A stretch of DNA of 64,000 nt from Poecilobothrus nobilitatus (Eukaryota > Arthropoda > Insecta > Diptera > Dolichopodidae). Made by a program: the position numbers and the translations under genes. This document shows positions 23,301-33,500 of this stretch, one piece after another (positions within the stretch are counted from its first letter, which is position 1; each line of letters starts with the position of its first letter). The stretch spans positions 169,506,200 through 169,570,199 of the forward strand of contig OX352774.1 in the NCBI GenBank assembly GCA_947095535.1, given 5' to 3'. The notes beneath the pieces were generated by a model. That model saw only the letters and a program-made list of their open reading frames with translations. It did not search any database and was not told the DNA's origin.

Positions 23301-25703
23301 TTGAAATGTTCATAGAATGGTTCAAAATTTTTAAAAATATATATTTTTTTTGTAATTTTAGGAAAACCAATTTCTGCAGCATCTGGTGCTAGAATACAAT
23401 TTCCACGTAATCGAGAATATCCATTATCGTTTTATGGTAATAAATTTGTAGGTAATCAAATGCATAATCAAATTATAACAGGAATACGCGGTGCAAGTCC
23501 AGTTAATTCACCATCGATTTCAAATCTTCGATTTAATCCATATAATCAACAAGGTAGTTATAATAATACTATACAGGCCCATCGAAGCCCAATGTCATCT
23601 CCACCTAGAACAAAACGTGATACACCACCACGTTTGCCATCAAAAAAACAAAGATCTCAATCATTAACACCTCTACAAGCTTCGCATTCTCAAAATGGTG
23701 AAATATATTGCAGTGCTGATGGTGTTGTTCAAGACAGACAGCCAACAAATCATATTAAAAGTGATTTACAACGGTTAACTGCTCAAAACGAAAAATGTTC
23801 TAGTGCTGATGGAGTTATTCAAACAAATGGAACTTGTATTAGTAATATGCAGAAATCATCTAATGACAAATCTTCAAGTGCAGACGGTGTAATAAAACAC
23901 TGCAATGGAGGTGGGCAAAGAGCTCATTCACATTCATTACCTAGACCTATGACATCAACAAGATTAAAAATGAATAATTCTAGAACCTCAAGTTTAAATC
24001 GTGAATCAAGTGAATCATCATTAAGTCCTTGTATAGAGCAAACCAAGCAAGCTGATGATAAAGCTCCTAGTCCACCTCCAAAACCTACAAGGCCTATTGG
24101 GGGAAGTATTACAAATGCAAGTAATAATCAAACTCAAAATCTTCCTGCTCAGCGTGAAAAACGTGAATCTATAAAAGAGCTTCCATTAGATCAACAACAA
24201 AATCCATTAAATAGGGTAGCATCCTATCATGCCAGTGGCTCAGATTCCGGTAACGGATCTGGTGATTCAGCACAAAGTTCAGCAACTGGGGATCTTCATG
24301 TAGAAACACATGTGCATCATCGAGGTGTTATTATAAAAAACCCCAGATTTATGACTAATTCATTTTCATCTATGACCCTGAAAAGTTTTAGTGAATTTGA
24401 TATTGTTGCAGCAGAACAAGAACTAGAAAATATGGAAATTCCTATTTATGAACAGGTACAGGTTTTTTTATTAACATTTATTTATATTTTATTCTAAATT
24501 CTCTTATTCTAGGTTTCGAAATTTGATCTAGAAAACTTTAGTACACTCTTATTGCCAGCAGTTGAAAATAATCCTCTCGATAATGATGCTTTAAATACAT
24601 TCCGAATTATGTTAGCCGAAACGGGACCAAGAATAATAGCACAACATTTAACTCGAATAGATGTACTATTAATTTTAGGAAAATTGGATGACTCAAAATC
24701 ATTTCCAAATTTAAACAATGACATTGATACATCAGAAACCAAATCCGAAGGAAAAGACAATATATTTAATTATAGTGGTATCGAATTAATTACATTGCCT
24801 CATGGTGAAGCTTTTAGGAATGATTTAATTGAAAGGACTCAGTGTATAAAGTTATTAATAGCTATAACAATAATAACATGTCAGAATGATTTAGAGCGTG
24901 CTGAAACATTAGATAAATGGATACAGGTTGCAATCGAAACAAAAAATGCTTTAGGAAATTTATTTGGCTTCTGTTCAATAATGTTAGGATTATGTATGCC
25001 ACAAGTAAGTTGTAAATTTCAATATTTTGATTTTTTTGTTTAAAGTTTAAGTTGAAATTTTTATTATAAATTTTTATGTTAGATTCAAAAGTTGGATCAA
25101 ACCTGGCATATATTGAGGCAAAAGTTTACTGACAGTGCATTTACATTTGAAGCCAAACTTCGACCAACACTTAAAAATATGAATGACTGTTCGAATCCTC
25201 AAGCACCAAATACAACTGTTCCTCATTTGTTACCGTATATATTGTTAAGAGATCGAAATATAGATGACATTTTAATTGCAACAACAACAGCTCCAGTAGC
25301 TCCGGTAAATCAAAAATCGTCTTTGATCAATTCATGTATTACAAATTGGGAGTCAAATGCCGATGATTTTGGAATTTCAATATTATTTTCCCATTTAGAT
25401 ACAGCCAGAAACTTCACTAAAAATTTATCATTATATCGAAGAAATGCTCAAACAGTTTTAGATAATGCTAAAAATCGCCTGGATGAATTACTTACGGATG
25501 CTTTTCGGTATAAAAAAAAAATGTAAAACATTTTATTTTAATAAAAATTTTTATTTTATAGAACGGAATTCCTTATAAAATTCCTTTGGGGTAGTAAAGG
25601 TGCCACAGTATCCGCTGAAGAACGTCATTCTAAACTGGAACATGTAATCGGAATAATGGCTGATAAATTTTGTAATTCAGAACAAGTTGGAAGTGCGGGT
25701 TGA
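8305..25703 (+). CDS. BCAR3: BCAR3/NSP-family adaptor: SAM + SH2 + Cdc25-like domains (10 exons)
   Basis: Exons: 8305-8365, 10958-11095, 11279-11443, 11626-11839, 22805-23129, 23194-23296, 23362-24455, 24513-25004, 25083-25507, 25562-25703. All junctions are GT..AG and phases agree, giving 3159 nt and 1052 residues. The protein has a MGNKIGK start with a basic KLKKRR run, a SAM domain (about 52-115), an SH2 domain (about 250-340, FLVRD with the pTyr-binding Arg275), a Ser/Pro/Asn-rich linker (336-700) and a Cdc25/RasGEF-like domain (about 715-1050). This order and the SHAWYHG..P SH2 start fit the BCAR3/SH2D3 (NSP) family. Family members link receptor and integrin signalling to Cas-family scaffolds by binding them through an inactive GEF fold. 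No Ras exchange activity should be assumed. The start has A at -3. The symbol is by family resemblance. Confidence 0.92.
10958..11443 (+). CDS. BCAR3: BCAR3-like exons 2-3: SAM domain
   Basis: Exon 2 (10958-11095) and exon 3 (11279-11443) are joined across a 183-bp intron. Together they give ILDWLKNLGLSSYEKNF then LLELKTENDLKSLGIK and HRTRIISSLVGLR, the helix pattern and conserved Trp/Leu/Gly positions of a SAM domain. Such domains mediate protein-protein contacts. The human BCAR3 known to me lacks this module; insect relatives are expected to have it. Confidence 0.85.
11626..11839 (+). CDS. BCAR3: BCAR3-like exon 4: basic, Ser/Asn-rich linker
   Basis: Acceptor AACAG, donor GTAAGT. Encodes about 71 residues rich in Lys, Asn, Ser and Asp with no recognisable fold, probably disordered. 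It ends with two bases of an Ile codon completed 11 kb downstream at 22805, which is what ties the SAM part to the SH2 part. Confidence 0.8.
11931..12437 (-). repeat. Rep-C copy in intron 4
   Basis: Minus-strand copy of the 3' half of Rep-C: GCCAGAATGTAAACCAACGG end, then CACATTTCCAAAAGATAATA, then the GTTAAC/TATATAACTAAG, AACTCTTAAACAGG and AACGGTAAATTTAAAT blocks. It abuts the 5' edge of the LINE fragment that follows. Confidence 0.75.
12450..14398 (+). mobile_element. LINE-1: decayed non-LTR retrotransposon in intron 4
   Basis: 5'-truncated element in the same orientation as the host gene. It keeps the C-terminal end of an AP-type endonuclease (NPTRVIDTSRTLI ... DHRIL, 12510-12620), an RT motif A remnant (LVDMKKAFHTVNH, from 13150), a motif B remnant (RRGIPQDSKLGPTLYLLY, near 13317) and a C-terminal part (HLAVIIDSQMQWSTHV, near 13643). 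Frames change several times, there is an internal deletion before motif A, and motif C reads FADR instead of FADD. The 3' end has an AAAT-rich tail near 14398. It cannot encode active RT. The clade is probably within the jockey/CR1 group, unassigned. Confidence 0.82.
14441..14630 (-). mobile_element. tRNA-derived SINE, family A, copy A3, in intron 4
   Basis: Minus-strand SINE with GGGGCCTCGGTATGCTAGTG head, B-box region (GGTTCAAGTCC), body and poly-A tail. The target duplication AAAATACATAATT is exact at 14430-14442 and 14631-14643 (the last bases overlap the tail). The post-tRNA stem is GTCGTTAG/CTTACGAC, with one mispair. Insertion into an intron of the BCAR3-like gene, antisense to it. Confidence 0.9.
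15035..15200 (-). repeat. Rep-C fragment in intron 4
   Basis: Minus-strand block with GGACTGTAACTCCGGAACCC, ACACGTAAAAATATATTACT and TTTTTATGTCTTG, then GACAGACGGACGAAC and AATGAAACC. It appears to be an internally deleted copy that joins a middle block directly to the 5' CCGTC-rich block. Confidence 0.65.
18505..18870. other. Less AT-rich block of unknown origin inside intron 4
   Basis: Between very AT-rich flanks this block contains CCACCTCCCCCC, GAAACCCCTACCTGC, GGACCGTAAGGG and GGCAACCCCAATGTCACTG. The minus strand has a 92-codon frame with no recognisable motif. Base composition suggests an inserted fragment, perhaps transposon-derived, but I cannot name it. Confidence 0.35.
21184..21205. 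repeat. Perfect 22-bp palindrome with a direct half-copy
   Basis: Two perfect 11-bp arms (CATAATGTCAA and its complement) meet with no spacer. A further CATAATGTCAAT lies just upstream at about 21169-21180, and TTATTGACG follows. It could form a cruciform or be the end of a decayed element. Confidence 0.7.
22805..23296 (+). CDS. BCAR3: BCAR3-like exons 5-6: SH2 domain
   Basis: Exon 5 (22805-23129) carries SHAWYHGGIPRQ, then GDFLVRDCASQPGNYVLTC. Exon 6 (23194-23296) carries TVYERVQYQFEEDAYDTVP and the FYVGSG end. Arg of FLVRD is the invariant phosphotyrosine-binding residue and is intact. The 64-bp intron between them is in phase 0. Confidence 0.92.
23362..24455 (+). CDS. BCAR3: BCAR3-like exon 7: long Ser/Pro-rich linker
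   Basis: One 1094-bp exon encodes residues 336-700. It is rich in Ser, Asn, Gln and Pro and probably disordered. It has SH3-ligand-like segments (TPPRLPSKK and SPPPKPTRP) and three copies of SADGV(V/I) at residues 453, 483 and 508. It ends in IPIYEQ before a GTACAG donor. Confidence 0.88.
24513..25703 (+). CDS. BCAR3: BCAR3-like exons 8-10: Cdc25/RasGEF-like, Cas-binding domain
   Basis: Exons 24513-25004, 25083-25507 and 25562-25703 are split by introns of 78 and 54 bp. Helical segments such as RIIAQHLTRIDVLLILG, ERTQCIKLLIAITIITC and FLWGSKGATVSAEERHSKLE match the order of the NSP-family Cdc25-homology domain. In studied members this domain is catalytically closed and binds the C-terminal domain of Cas scaffolds. 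The stop TGA is at 25701-25703. Confidence 0.88.
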
Positions 25704-25936
25704 ACATACAATTGTATTTTGTAAAAATTTACTATATTTTTTTTTTTGCTAGTTTTCAAATTTATTTTCTTAAAAGAATTTCCTACCAAGACTCTCTAGT
25801 CATTTTTTGAAAGGTTGTAAACGGTTTTACGTTTTTTTTAATTGTTTTTTTTTTTTTTTGATTGTTTGAATCTTGTTGGCGAATTTTAGCTATAAGTTTT
25901 AATATTTAATAATTTCTATTTATTTTAAGTGATAAA

Positions 25937-25946
25937 AATAAATAAA
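25937..25946 (+). promoter_or_regulatory. Candidate poly(A) signals of the BCAR3-like gene
   Basis: Overlapping AATAAA hexamers at 25937-25942 and 25941-25946, about 235 bp after the stop codon. In such AT-rich DNA the hexamer is common, so the exact site is uncertain. Confidence 0.4.
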
Positions 25947-28900
25947 TTTTGTAATTTAGCGATTTTGATCATCATATCTTATAATCTTTATTTAAATCTT
26001 TATAAATCTTATTTCGGAAAGTCATCTTGGTTGTCGTAATTGATTGACCTGCAGTTGTTGTATAAAATTGCAAAACTTTTACTTAATTCATTTGGACTAC
26101 TATACATTAAAAGTAAAGGCACTTTTTGGGTGCCACAACTATAAAAAAAAAACACCTTTATCTTGCAGAATTTTAAAATGTGTTATAACTGTTTTAAGCC
26201 AGTTGAACACAATTTTTTTTATTAAAAAAATTAACAAATCTTGTACTAAAAGAATATTAAATAAACTGCCAAAAAATAATAAATAAAAACAACAATTTTA
26301 CACTTTTATACAATTTTTAAAGGCGAATAAAATTTAAAATTAAGATCAACATAATTTGATAACGTTTCTTTTTAACGATTTTTAATTTTTAATTTGCTCT
26401 TAAATACCTTGCTTTTATTCATAGGCTTAATTTGAATATCGTCGTAGCATCGAAATCGAAATAAACTTTTCGTTCTGTTCTGGATATAAGTTGAAATTTA
26501 AATATGTATTCAAGAAATAATATAAACATTTAATTTCTGGCAGAATGTAATTGTACACAAATTCTTTTTTCGACGAAATTCAGCTAATCCTATTATAAGT
26601 TTTTTAAGTTTTTTTTAAGAGTTTAATAAAATGAAAAAGAAAAATTACAATATTAAAAATAATTATCTAAATTTAAAAAAAAAAAAAAAACAAAAAAAAT
26701 ATTAAGGCCGATTTAAATGAAATATACTAAAATATGTACTAAAATAATATTGCAAAAAGCCTATATAGAATATATTTTAAATGAACAGAAAACAAATTTT
26801 ACGTAATCTCATTAATTATTAACAATTATATTATAATTATTATTATGAACTTTAAAAATAAAATAAATAATTATGTATGTATTAAACGCATGTATATCAA
26901 AATGATAATAAATTAAACAATAAAAAAAATTATGTTTTAAGTATTATAAATTACATTAATTATTATTATTATTAAAAAAAAATTATTATTATTATTAAAA
27001 ATTAAGAAAACAAAAGAAAAAAAAATAAATAAATAAAAATATATAAAAATTATTCAATGAAATAAATAAAACTCATAAATTACTAACATACTATATATAT
27101 TTTATTTATCTATTTCGATTTTTGTTTTTGTGAATCTATTTATTTAATTAGCGAAGGTAATCTTTCCCCAATGTTACAGCACATTTTAAAAGTGAAAAAA
27201 TCAGCCTAGAAATTTTGATAATTCTAAATATTTTGAAGCTATTTAAATTAGAAAATATTTTTTTCGTTTGTCTATAGTTTACAAATAAAAACATTAACTC
27301 GAGAATAGTCCGGGAAGAGATATCAAAAGATAGAAAATACAAAAATGCTCATCATTGTACATTTACTTAAATCATGTATTGTTTCAGTTTTACTATTTGC
27401 TTTTCATTTTTGTACTGTTGCATATTAATGATTTTTTTCGAATATTTAAAAAAAAAAGGGAATACCCGCCGTAACGTCGAACAACTTCGTTTATCTGGAA
27501 TTATTTACATAAAATAATAATGTACTTGATAATACTAGCACAGATCATGTTTTTCGGAAATGTTTGTTGAGTTAAAAAATCTTCTTTCATTTGTTTTTCA
27601 TACGGTAAAATATAAAAAATTGATGTTATTCGCCATTTTACGAAGTCAAAATTAATTCAAGCTAGTTTTATGTCTGTATAACTTGATAATGTTTCAGCCT
27701 AGATGAATGAAATTCAGTCATTTAGACCACTTGTTTTGGACAAATAACCGAACAAAAGGTTTTCTGATATATACATAAAGGAATTTATTACTTTGTATTT
27801 GTAAATTTTAAATTAAACCGAAGAACGTTGCCATTCAATTTTTCATTTAGTTTAAGTAATTTCACTCTGCATTTAATAAAAACAAGTCCTTTAATTCGTA
27901 CCAATTATACTTTATTTCTTTAGAAATTTTTCATTAATTTAATCTAATTTCTTACAATCTAGAGAAAATATATTTATTTTTATGTACACACGAATACCAT
28001 AATTAAGAAATTCAAAAAAAAATACAAAAATTTATATTATTATTTTTATTTTAGCAATTATTTTTATTTTTGCCAATTTGTCCCATAATGGACTGGAATT
28101 AAGCATTTGATAAAATTTTTTTTGATAATATGCACTTGTTATTTAGAATTTGGTTTTATAATTTAGAATTTAGTCATTGAAACTAAAAACTTTTAAAATT
28201 ACAAAAAAAAAAACTTTCAAATAATTTTACTTAAAAGTAACATTATTTAAAAATTGTTTTCATATTTTAAAGCCATTTTGAGACTTACTGAATATTAATT
28301 ACAAAATAAAATATATAAATTTATATATTGTACATTTTTATTAAAAAAAAGGTTTTTTTCAAATTTAAAATGAAAACTAAAATTAAAGTAAATTTAATTA
28401 TGTAAGTGTGTGTGTATCTTTGCGAAAGTAAAAAAAGTAAATGTTTTAAAAAAAAAAAAAATTCGCTAAGGATTATAAAATTATTTTTATAAAAAAAAAA
28501 TATTGAAACTTTTAAACATTTCAAATCTGCATTAACTGTTTTTGTTTTGTTCTTACAAAATACAAATGGATTATTACTTGTAAATTCGCTTATTAAATAA
28601 GCTACTAAAATATTATTTAATTTGTTTTATTTTCTTTTTGGAGAATTCTTCTCATTAGATTTTTATTTTCTATTTGAAACCATATATATGAGAAGGAAAC
28701 TAATATCACACTATAATTTTGTATAAGATTTAAAAAAATATGAAAATTAGCCATTAGAAATTAACTAGTCCTGTAATTTTTTTTTAAATTAATTTCTTCA
28801 TTATAAAAAAGCATGAGATAAATGTCTTCCAAGCTCTTAAATTATATATCTTAATTCACTTAAACTCTATTGAACTTGCGGTGAAAATTTTCTGCATTCG

Positions 28901-28989
28901 ATTTTTTGCCTTTTTTGAACAAAAATAATAATAATACAATTTACAGTCTCAATATAAAAAACAAAAAAAAATAATAAATACAGTTCAAT
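25947..28989. other. Intergenic AT-rich DNA between two convergent genes
   Basis: The 3' ends of the BCAR3-like gene (plus) and TFIIB (minus) face each other here. Only short low-complexity frames and ATT/TTA runs (near 26958-27000) are seen; no gene supported. Both 3' UTRs probably extend into it. Confidence 0.5.
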
Positions 28990-30319
28990 CTACATCTGAG
29001 GAAGATCTTCGATTGAAGTAACGAAAACAAAATCTTCAGGAAACAATTTAATTGCATGCGGATACATCAACTTATAAGATTGGCGAATTGTAACATCTGC
29101 AACGCCAGCTATATCGCCAATTTCTTTTTGACTCTTTTTGTGTTCTGATGCCTACAATATGTATAAATTATAAGAAAAATGTAAACTAAAGTCTAATATT
29201 AGTAAACCTGAGATGCCATATAAATAGCTGCAGCTGCTACTGAAATGGGAGAACGACCAGGCACAATATCCATCTCCACAGCCTTTTTAGCTATATGTGT
29301 TGCTGCTCTTTGTACCATATTAGGAAGACCTGACCACAAAACATTTATTAACATTGATTTAAATTTAAGTCATTATAAAAAAAATTATATTTACCTAAGT
29401 TAGCACAGAAACGTGACATAAAATCAGCAGTTGTAATTAGATCAACACTTGTTTCTAAGGCTTTAAGTGTAAGTTTGAAACATCTTCCAATTTCTTTTTT
29501 ACTGATTTTGCTAACAGCACAAATTTCTTTGAATGTCCTTGGTACACCCTCTTGACGGCAAGCAATATATAAACATGCTGAAGCTTTTGCATCATTTGAT
29601 CGCCCCTTTAAATTTTTCCCATCATGAACCTTCAAACAAATATGAGCATTCCATCATTTTTAGAAATATTGTCAAATATAATTGTTTAACTTACTTGTTT
29701 AAATAAATTATTTGCTCGGTCAACTATTGTTTTTGGAAGATTAATTCTGTCGGCCATCATTGATATTTCTTTAAAGGCTGATATCAAAGCCCTGTCTGAA
29801 CTATTCATTGTACGACGATTCTGATATTTCGGTGTACCAAATGAATCGAAAGAAGCTGCCCCTGTACCGGGCCCAATCATTGTTGATAGGTCACCTCCAC
29901 TTAATAAAGGATTTTCAGGACCACCAACACGACTAGGATCAACACCACTTTTTTCATTACTAAAAGTTCTCCATTCTGAACCAACATCAATAACGCGATC
30001 ACCAACTACAAGGCCGCATTCTGAACAAATCATATCACCCGCTCTATAATTTTTAATTTTACAAAATTTGCATTTCATGTTTGGAAAAAAATTAATTTAC
30101 CTGTAATCTTCAATAAGTGGAGCCTCCGGATGAGCATAACAAATAACTTTATTCGAAATATCTGGCCTAAAATATATTTAGATATTCTCTTTTAAAAATT
30201 ATTGAATTTACATGTTATAAAGTTAAGTTCCAAAAAAAATAGAGTACTGTTTACAAAATTATGAATGCAAATTTATATATTATAAATCTAAACTTAATTT
30301 ACCTTGACGAGCTGGCCAT
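28990..30319 (-). CDS. TfIIB: Transcription initiation factor IIB (TFIIB), 316 residues, 6 exons
   Basis: Minus-strand exons, in transcript order: 30319-30303, 30166-30101, 30043-29695, 29629-29395, 29329-29208, 29151-28990. All introns are GT..AG and phases fit: 951 nt, 316 residues plus stop, the usual length. The N-terminal zinc ribbon has C15/H18 (CYAH) and C34/C37 (CSEC). The B-reader/linker carries SEWRTFSNE and the YQNRR segment. Two cyclin folds follow, with [19 protein letters not shown] in the first and [14 protein letters not shown] plus [18 protein letters not shown] in the second. The end is DLPQM. TFIIB bridges promoter-bound TBP and RNA polymerase II and helps choose the start site. 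It is divergently placed next to LSm4. I see no break or missing ligand. Confidence 0.98.
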
Positions 30320-31023
30320 TTTTATTTATTTTTTTTTTTTTTTTTGTATAATTTAATATAAAGTAAAAGCAAAAGTTGCAATTGAAAAGGGAAGTAAATT
30401 AAATATAAATATTTTTATAAAATAATATTTTTATTTGGATGAAGCTGACGTTTCACTTTGCTTATTTTTCTTAAATTTTTATTTTACCCGTTTCCAAAGC
30501 GCGATCGAATGATTTGACAGTTCAATGTCATTTCATTTAAATTAACAACACAATATTGCCATTGCGAATTTGTTTTGTTTGTGAATAAAATTTACAATTT
30601 GAAGCGAAGCAAATACGACAAAAATAATGTATTCTATATTATTCCTATATGTTATTTTATATATATTTTGCAAATATGTAATATAATATGTAATAACTTT
30701 AAACAAGAGAAATAAAAGTAGGAGTCATGAATTAAATTATATTAAATTTATAATTAATTATATGAATATATTATGTTTGCAAATTAGGTGTTCAAAATAT
30801 ATTGTTAAAAAATTACGTTTTAGGAAAACTATGCATACAAATGTTTATTGGGTAGCTCGCGGTATCACCTAGGTACACTTCACTTGACACTTCTCTTGTA
30901 TAAAACGTAACTGTCATTTATAATAATACTGTACTGAACTATCAACTTGCTTTGGATTGTAAACATTTAAAATAAAAATATAAAATAATTTATTAAATAC
31001 CTTCTGAAATTCTATCTTAAATC
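30320..31023. promoter_or_regulatory. Shared divergent promoter region, TFIIB / LSm4
   Basis: The 704 bp between the two start codons must hold both promoters. A less AT-rich patch near 30488-30520 (CCGTTTCCAAAGCGCGATCG) lies on the TFIIB side. On the LSm4 side TATAAAA at 30899-30905 stands about 120 bp before the ATG, below a CTCGCGGTATCACC patch. Which of these is used is inference. Confidence 0.45.
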
Positions 31024-31659
31024 ATGGTGAGTAAAGCTTGTGTTTAAACAATTTTCAATTAAAATTGTTATAATATTAAAATCATTTTCTTAGTTGCCAC
31101 TGTCTTTATTAAAAACCGCTCAAAGTCATCCTATGGTGAGTAGAACGTAGAATCTGATTATTAAATTCGAATATTGCAAAAATAAATTTATTTTATTTTT
31201 AGTTAGTTGAACTTAAAAATGGTGAAACATACAATGGACATTTAGTTAGTTGTGATACATGGATGAATATAAATCTCAGAGATGTTATTTGTACATCAAA
31301 GGTAATGGATTTATAATCCGAAATAAAAAAAAAAAAAATTCAAATTATACATTTTATAGGACGGTGATAGATTTTGGAGAATGCCTGAATGTTATATTCG
31401 TGGTAGTACTATTAAATATTTACGTATTCCAGATGAAGTAATTGATATGGTTAAGGAAGATGCCCAAGTAAAATCTAGAAATCGTACTGATATGAAAACA
31501 AATCGTTCTGGTGGTGGTAATACTGGTAATCCAAATCAAAGAAGTCGCCAAGGTAATCGTAATTTTAATAATAGAACACCTGGAATTGGTGGAAATAGGG
31601 CTTCCTCACAAGGAAATAGACCTTTAGCTCAAACTAATAAGCCTATTAATAAAAAATGA
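31024..31659 (+). CDS. LSm4: LSm4, U6 snRNA-associated Sm-like protein, 147 residues, 4 exons
   Basis: Exons 31024-31026 (ATG only), 31094-31135, 31203-31301 and 31360-31659 have GT..AG introns. They total 444 nt. The protein begins [15 protein letters not shown] and has an Sm1 motif ([16 protein letters not shown] then [12 protein letters not shown]) and an Sm2 motif ([16 protein letters not shown], near residues 59-74), almost unchanged from other animals. The C-terminal 60 residues are a low-complexity Asn/Arg/Gly/Gln tail, typical of LSm4. LSm4 sits in the LSm2-8 ring that binds the U6 snRNA 3' end in the nucleus, and in the LSm1-7 ring that promotes mRNA decapping in the cytoplasm. Confidence 0.97.
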
Positions 31660-31692
31660 TTTTTCAAAATTTAAGTTTTTTATTCAGATTGA

Positions 31693-31698
31693 AATAAA
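31693..31698 (+). promoter_or_regulatory. Candidate poly(A) signal of LSm4
   Basis: AATAAA 33 bp after the LSm4 stop codon, the first such hexamer downstream; it implies a very short 3' UTR. Confidence 0.55.
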
Positions 31699-31699
31699 A

Positions 31700-33500
31700 G
31701 TTAAAGAAAAACAATTAGTTTAGTTATGAAAATTTTTTTTAATTATCTTTAATGAAACTTAAATATTTAATATCTACATGTATAAATTCTTTAGAATAGA
31801 ATTAAACATATAATTTAATATTTATATAAAATGAAGGTATTTAATATCATAATTGTTTAATTCAAATAGAAAAGTTACCTAAATGTAAAATCAATAAAAA
31901 AATAAAAAGTCTTAGTCATTGGTACTATAATAACAATTCCATGAATTTTTCATATTTTGTCTGATTTTTTATTTTTGTTTTTTGACTTATTAAAAATTTG
32001 CAGAAATTTATCCTTACTCGATTTTATTATTTCATCATTTTTTTTATTATTGAAAATCAAAATAAAAAAAAGTTTAGTAGACTTTTAAAATTATGAGAAA
32101 AAATAACAGTTTTGAAAGATTGCGTGATTTCATTTTCTAAAAATAACTGCTGGTATCAACACTAAAAAAAACACGAATAAAAAGTGTAAAATTTGTTATT
32201 TATGAAGGTGCATTGAATACATTTCCCAAATAGTAAATCGGGTAATATTGGATGTTGTTCTTGAAGAATGTATTACACTTATTGTGAAGGTTTTGCTGCT
32301 TTTAACTGTTGGTACCTGCCACTTAGATCACCCCAATTATAATTACTAAATAATTATATTAACATATAGACACACACCATGATTACTCTATTTTTTACTA
32401 TTTACAACAAATAAAAGAAATATGTAGAATGTCCTCGTTTCTAAATAAAATTTAGTAAATTTGGAAAATAAATAACTTTTAAAATGGTATAGCTGCTATC
32501 ACTTTAGATATAGTACTATACTGTACTGTACGCTATTTCAGAAATATTTATGTAAATCTTCGATCATATATGTATGTGTACATATAGGTAGAGAGAGTAT
32601 ATTAAAAATAAAAATGTATTGAAATTAAAAAAAAAAATTGTACGCATAGTTTTGTCAAAAAAATTCTTTTAAATATTTGTTGAAAATAAGGTTATTTCTT
32701 TTTTGTAATTTCTCCATTTAACTTTTGTAAAATTTAAAAAAATCGGGTTTAGTTTAATTGTATCTATACATATATCGAATTTTTTTTTGTTAATTAAAAT
32801 TACTTCATTTTAACTTCGTTATATGTTATAATTAGTTAAACGTTAACATATTTTCTATTTGAAATTTTGTTCTAGGGTGAAATTTGATAAGGAAACTTAA
32901 TAAGTTAGTACTAATATGTCAATTGATTTTCATCCTTTAGTACCTTTAAAATTGAAAAGTTGGTAAAAAGAACAAAAGAGAAAAAAATTTTTTTTAATTT
33001 TTAATATTTCGTTAGTAATTTTTTGTATGCAATAATTTAAGAGTCATTTACATTATTGTTAATCCTCTTAGATGAAGCATTGTTAGTTAAAAATTGTGTC
33101 AATAGTAGTTCTACAGGACTAAATAACAAGTAAGCTCAAGTAAGTTTAAATATCTATGGTTTTCAAAAAAAAACATTTTACATTTTAAGAAAAAAGTTTA
33201 TAAATTGAACAATACTTGCTTTATTATAAATATTATAAAGCTTACCGAAAATTTAGGACAAAGAGTCCGATGGAAGAAAATTTTAAATATAGGAGCAAAA
33301 TGTCCATGTAACAGTTCTTACCACAAAAAGAATACATAAACAAATGGCTCAAACAAACAAAAAATAACCTAATATTGATCGAAAATCTACCTAGAAAAAT
33401 ATGTATCATGTACAAAGAACAATACAAGAATGAAATATCTTTGTAGATTTAAAAAATCACGAATATTGTAATTTGTTGATTAAAGCTATCGTGAATAAAA
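31700..33500. other. Intergenic, no gene recognised
   Basis: AT-rich DNA with short frames lacking domains; nothing that I can assign. Confidence 0.5.

Noticed and set aside
24509..24760. 83-codon minus-strand frame
   Set aside because: Shadow of exon 8 of the BCAR3-like gene.
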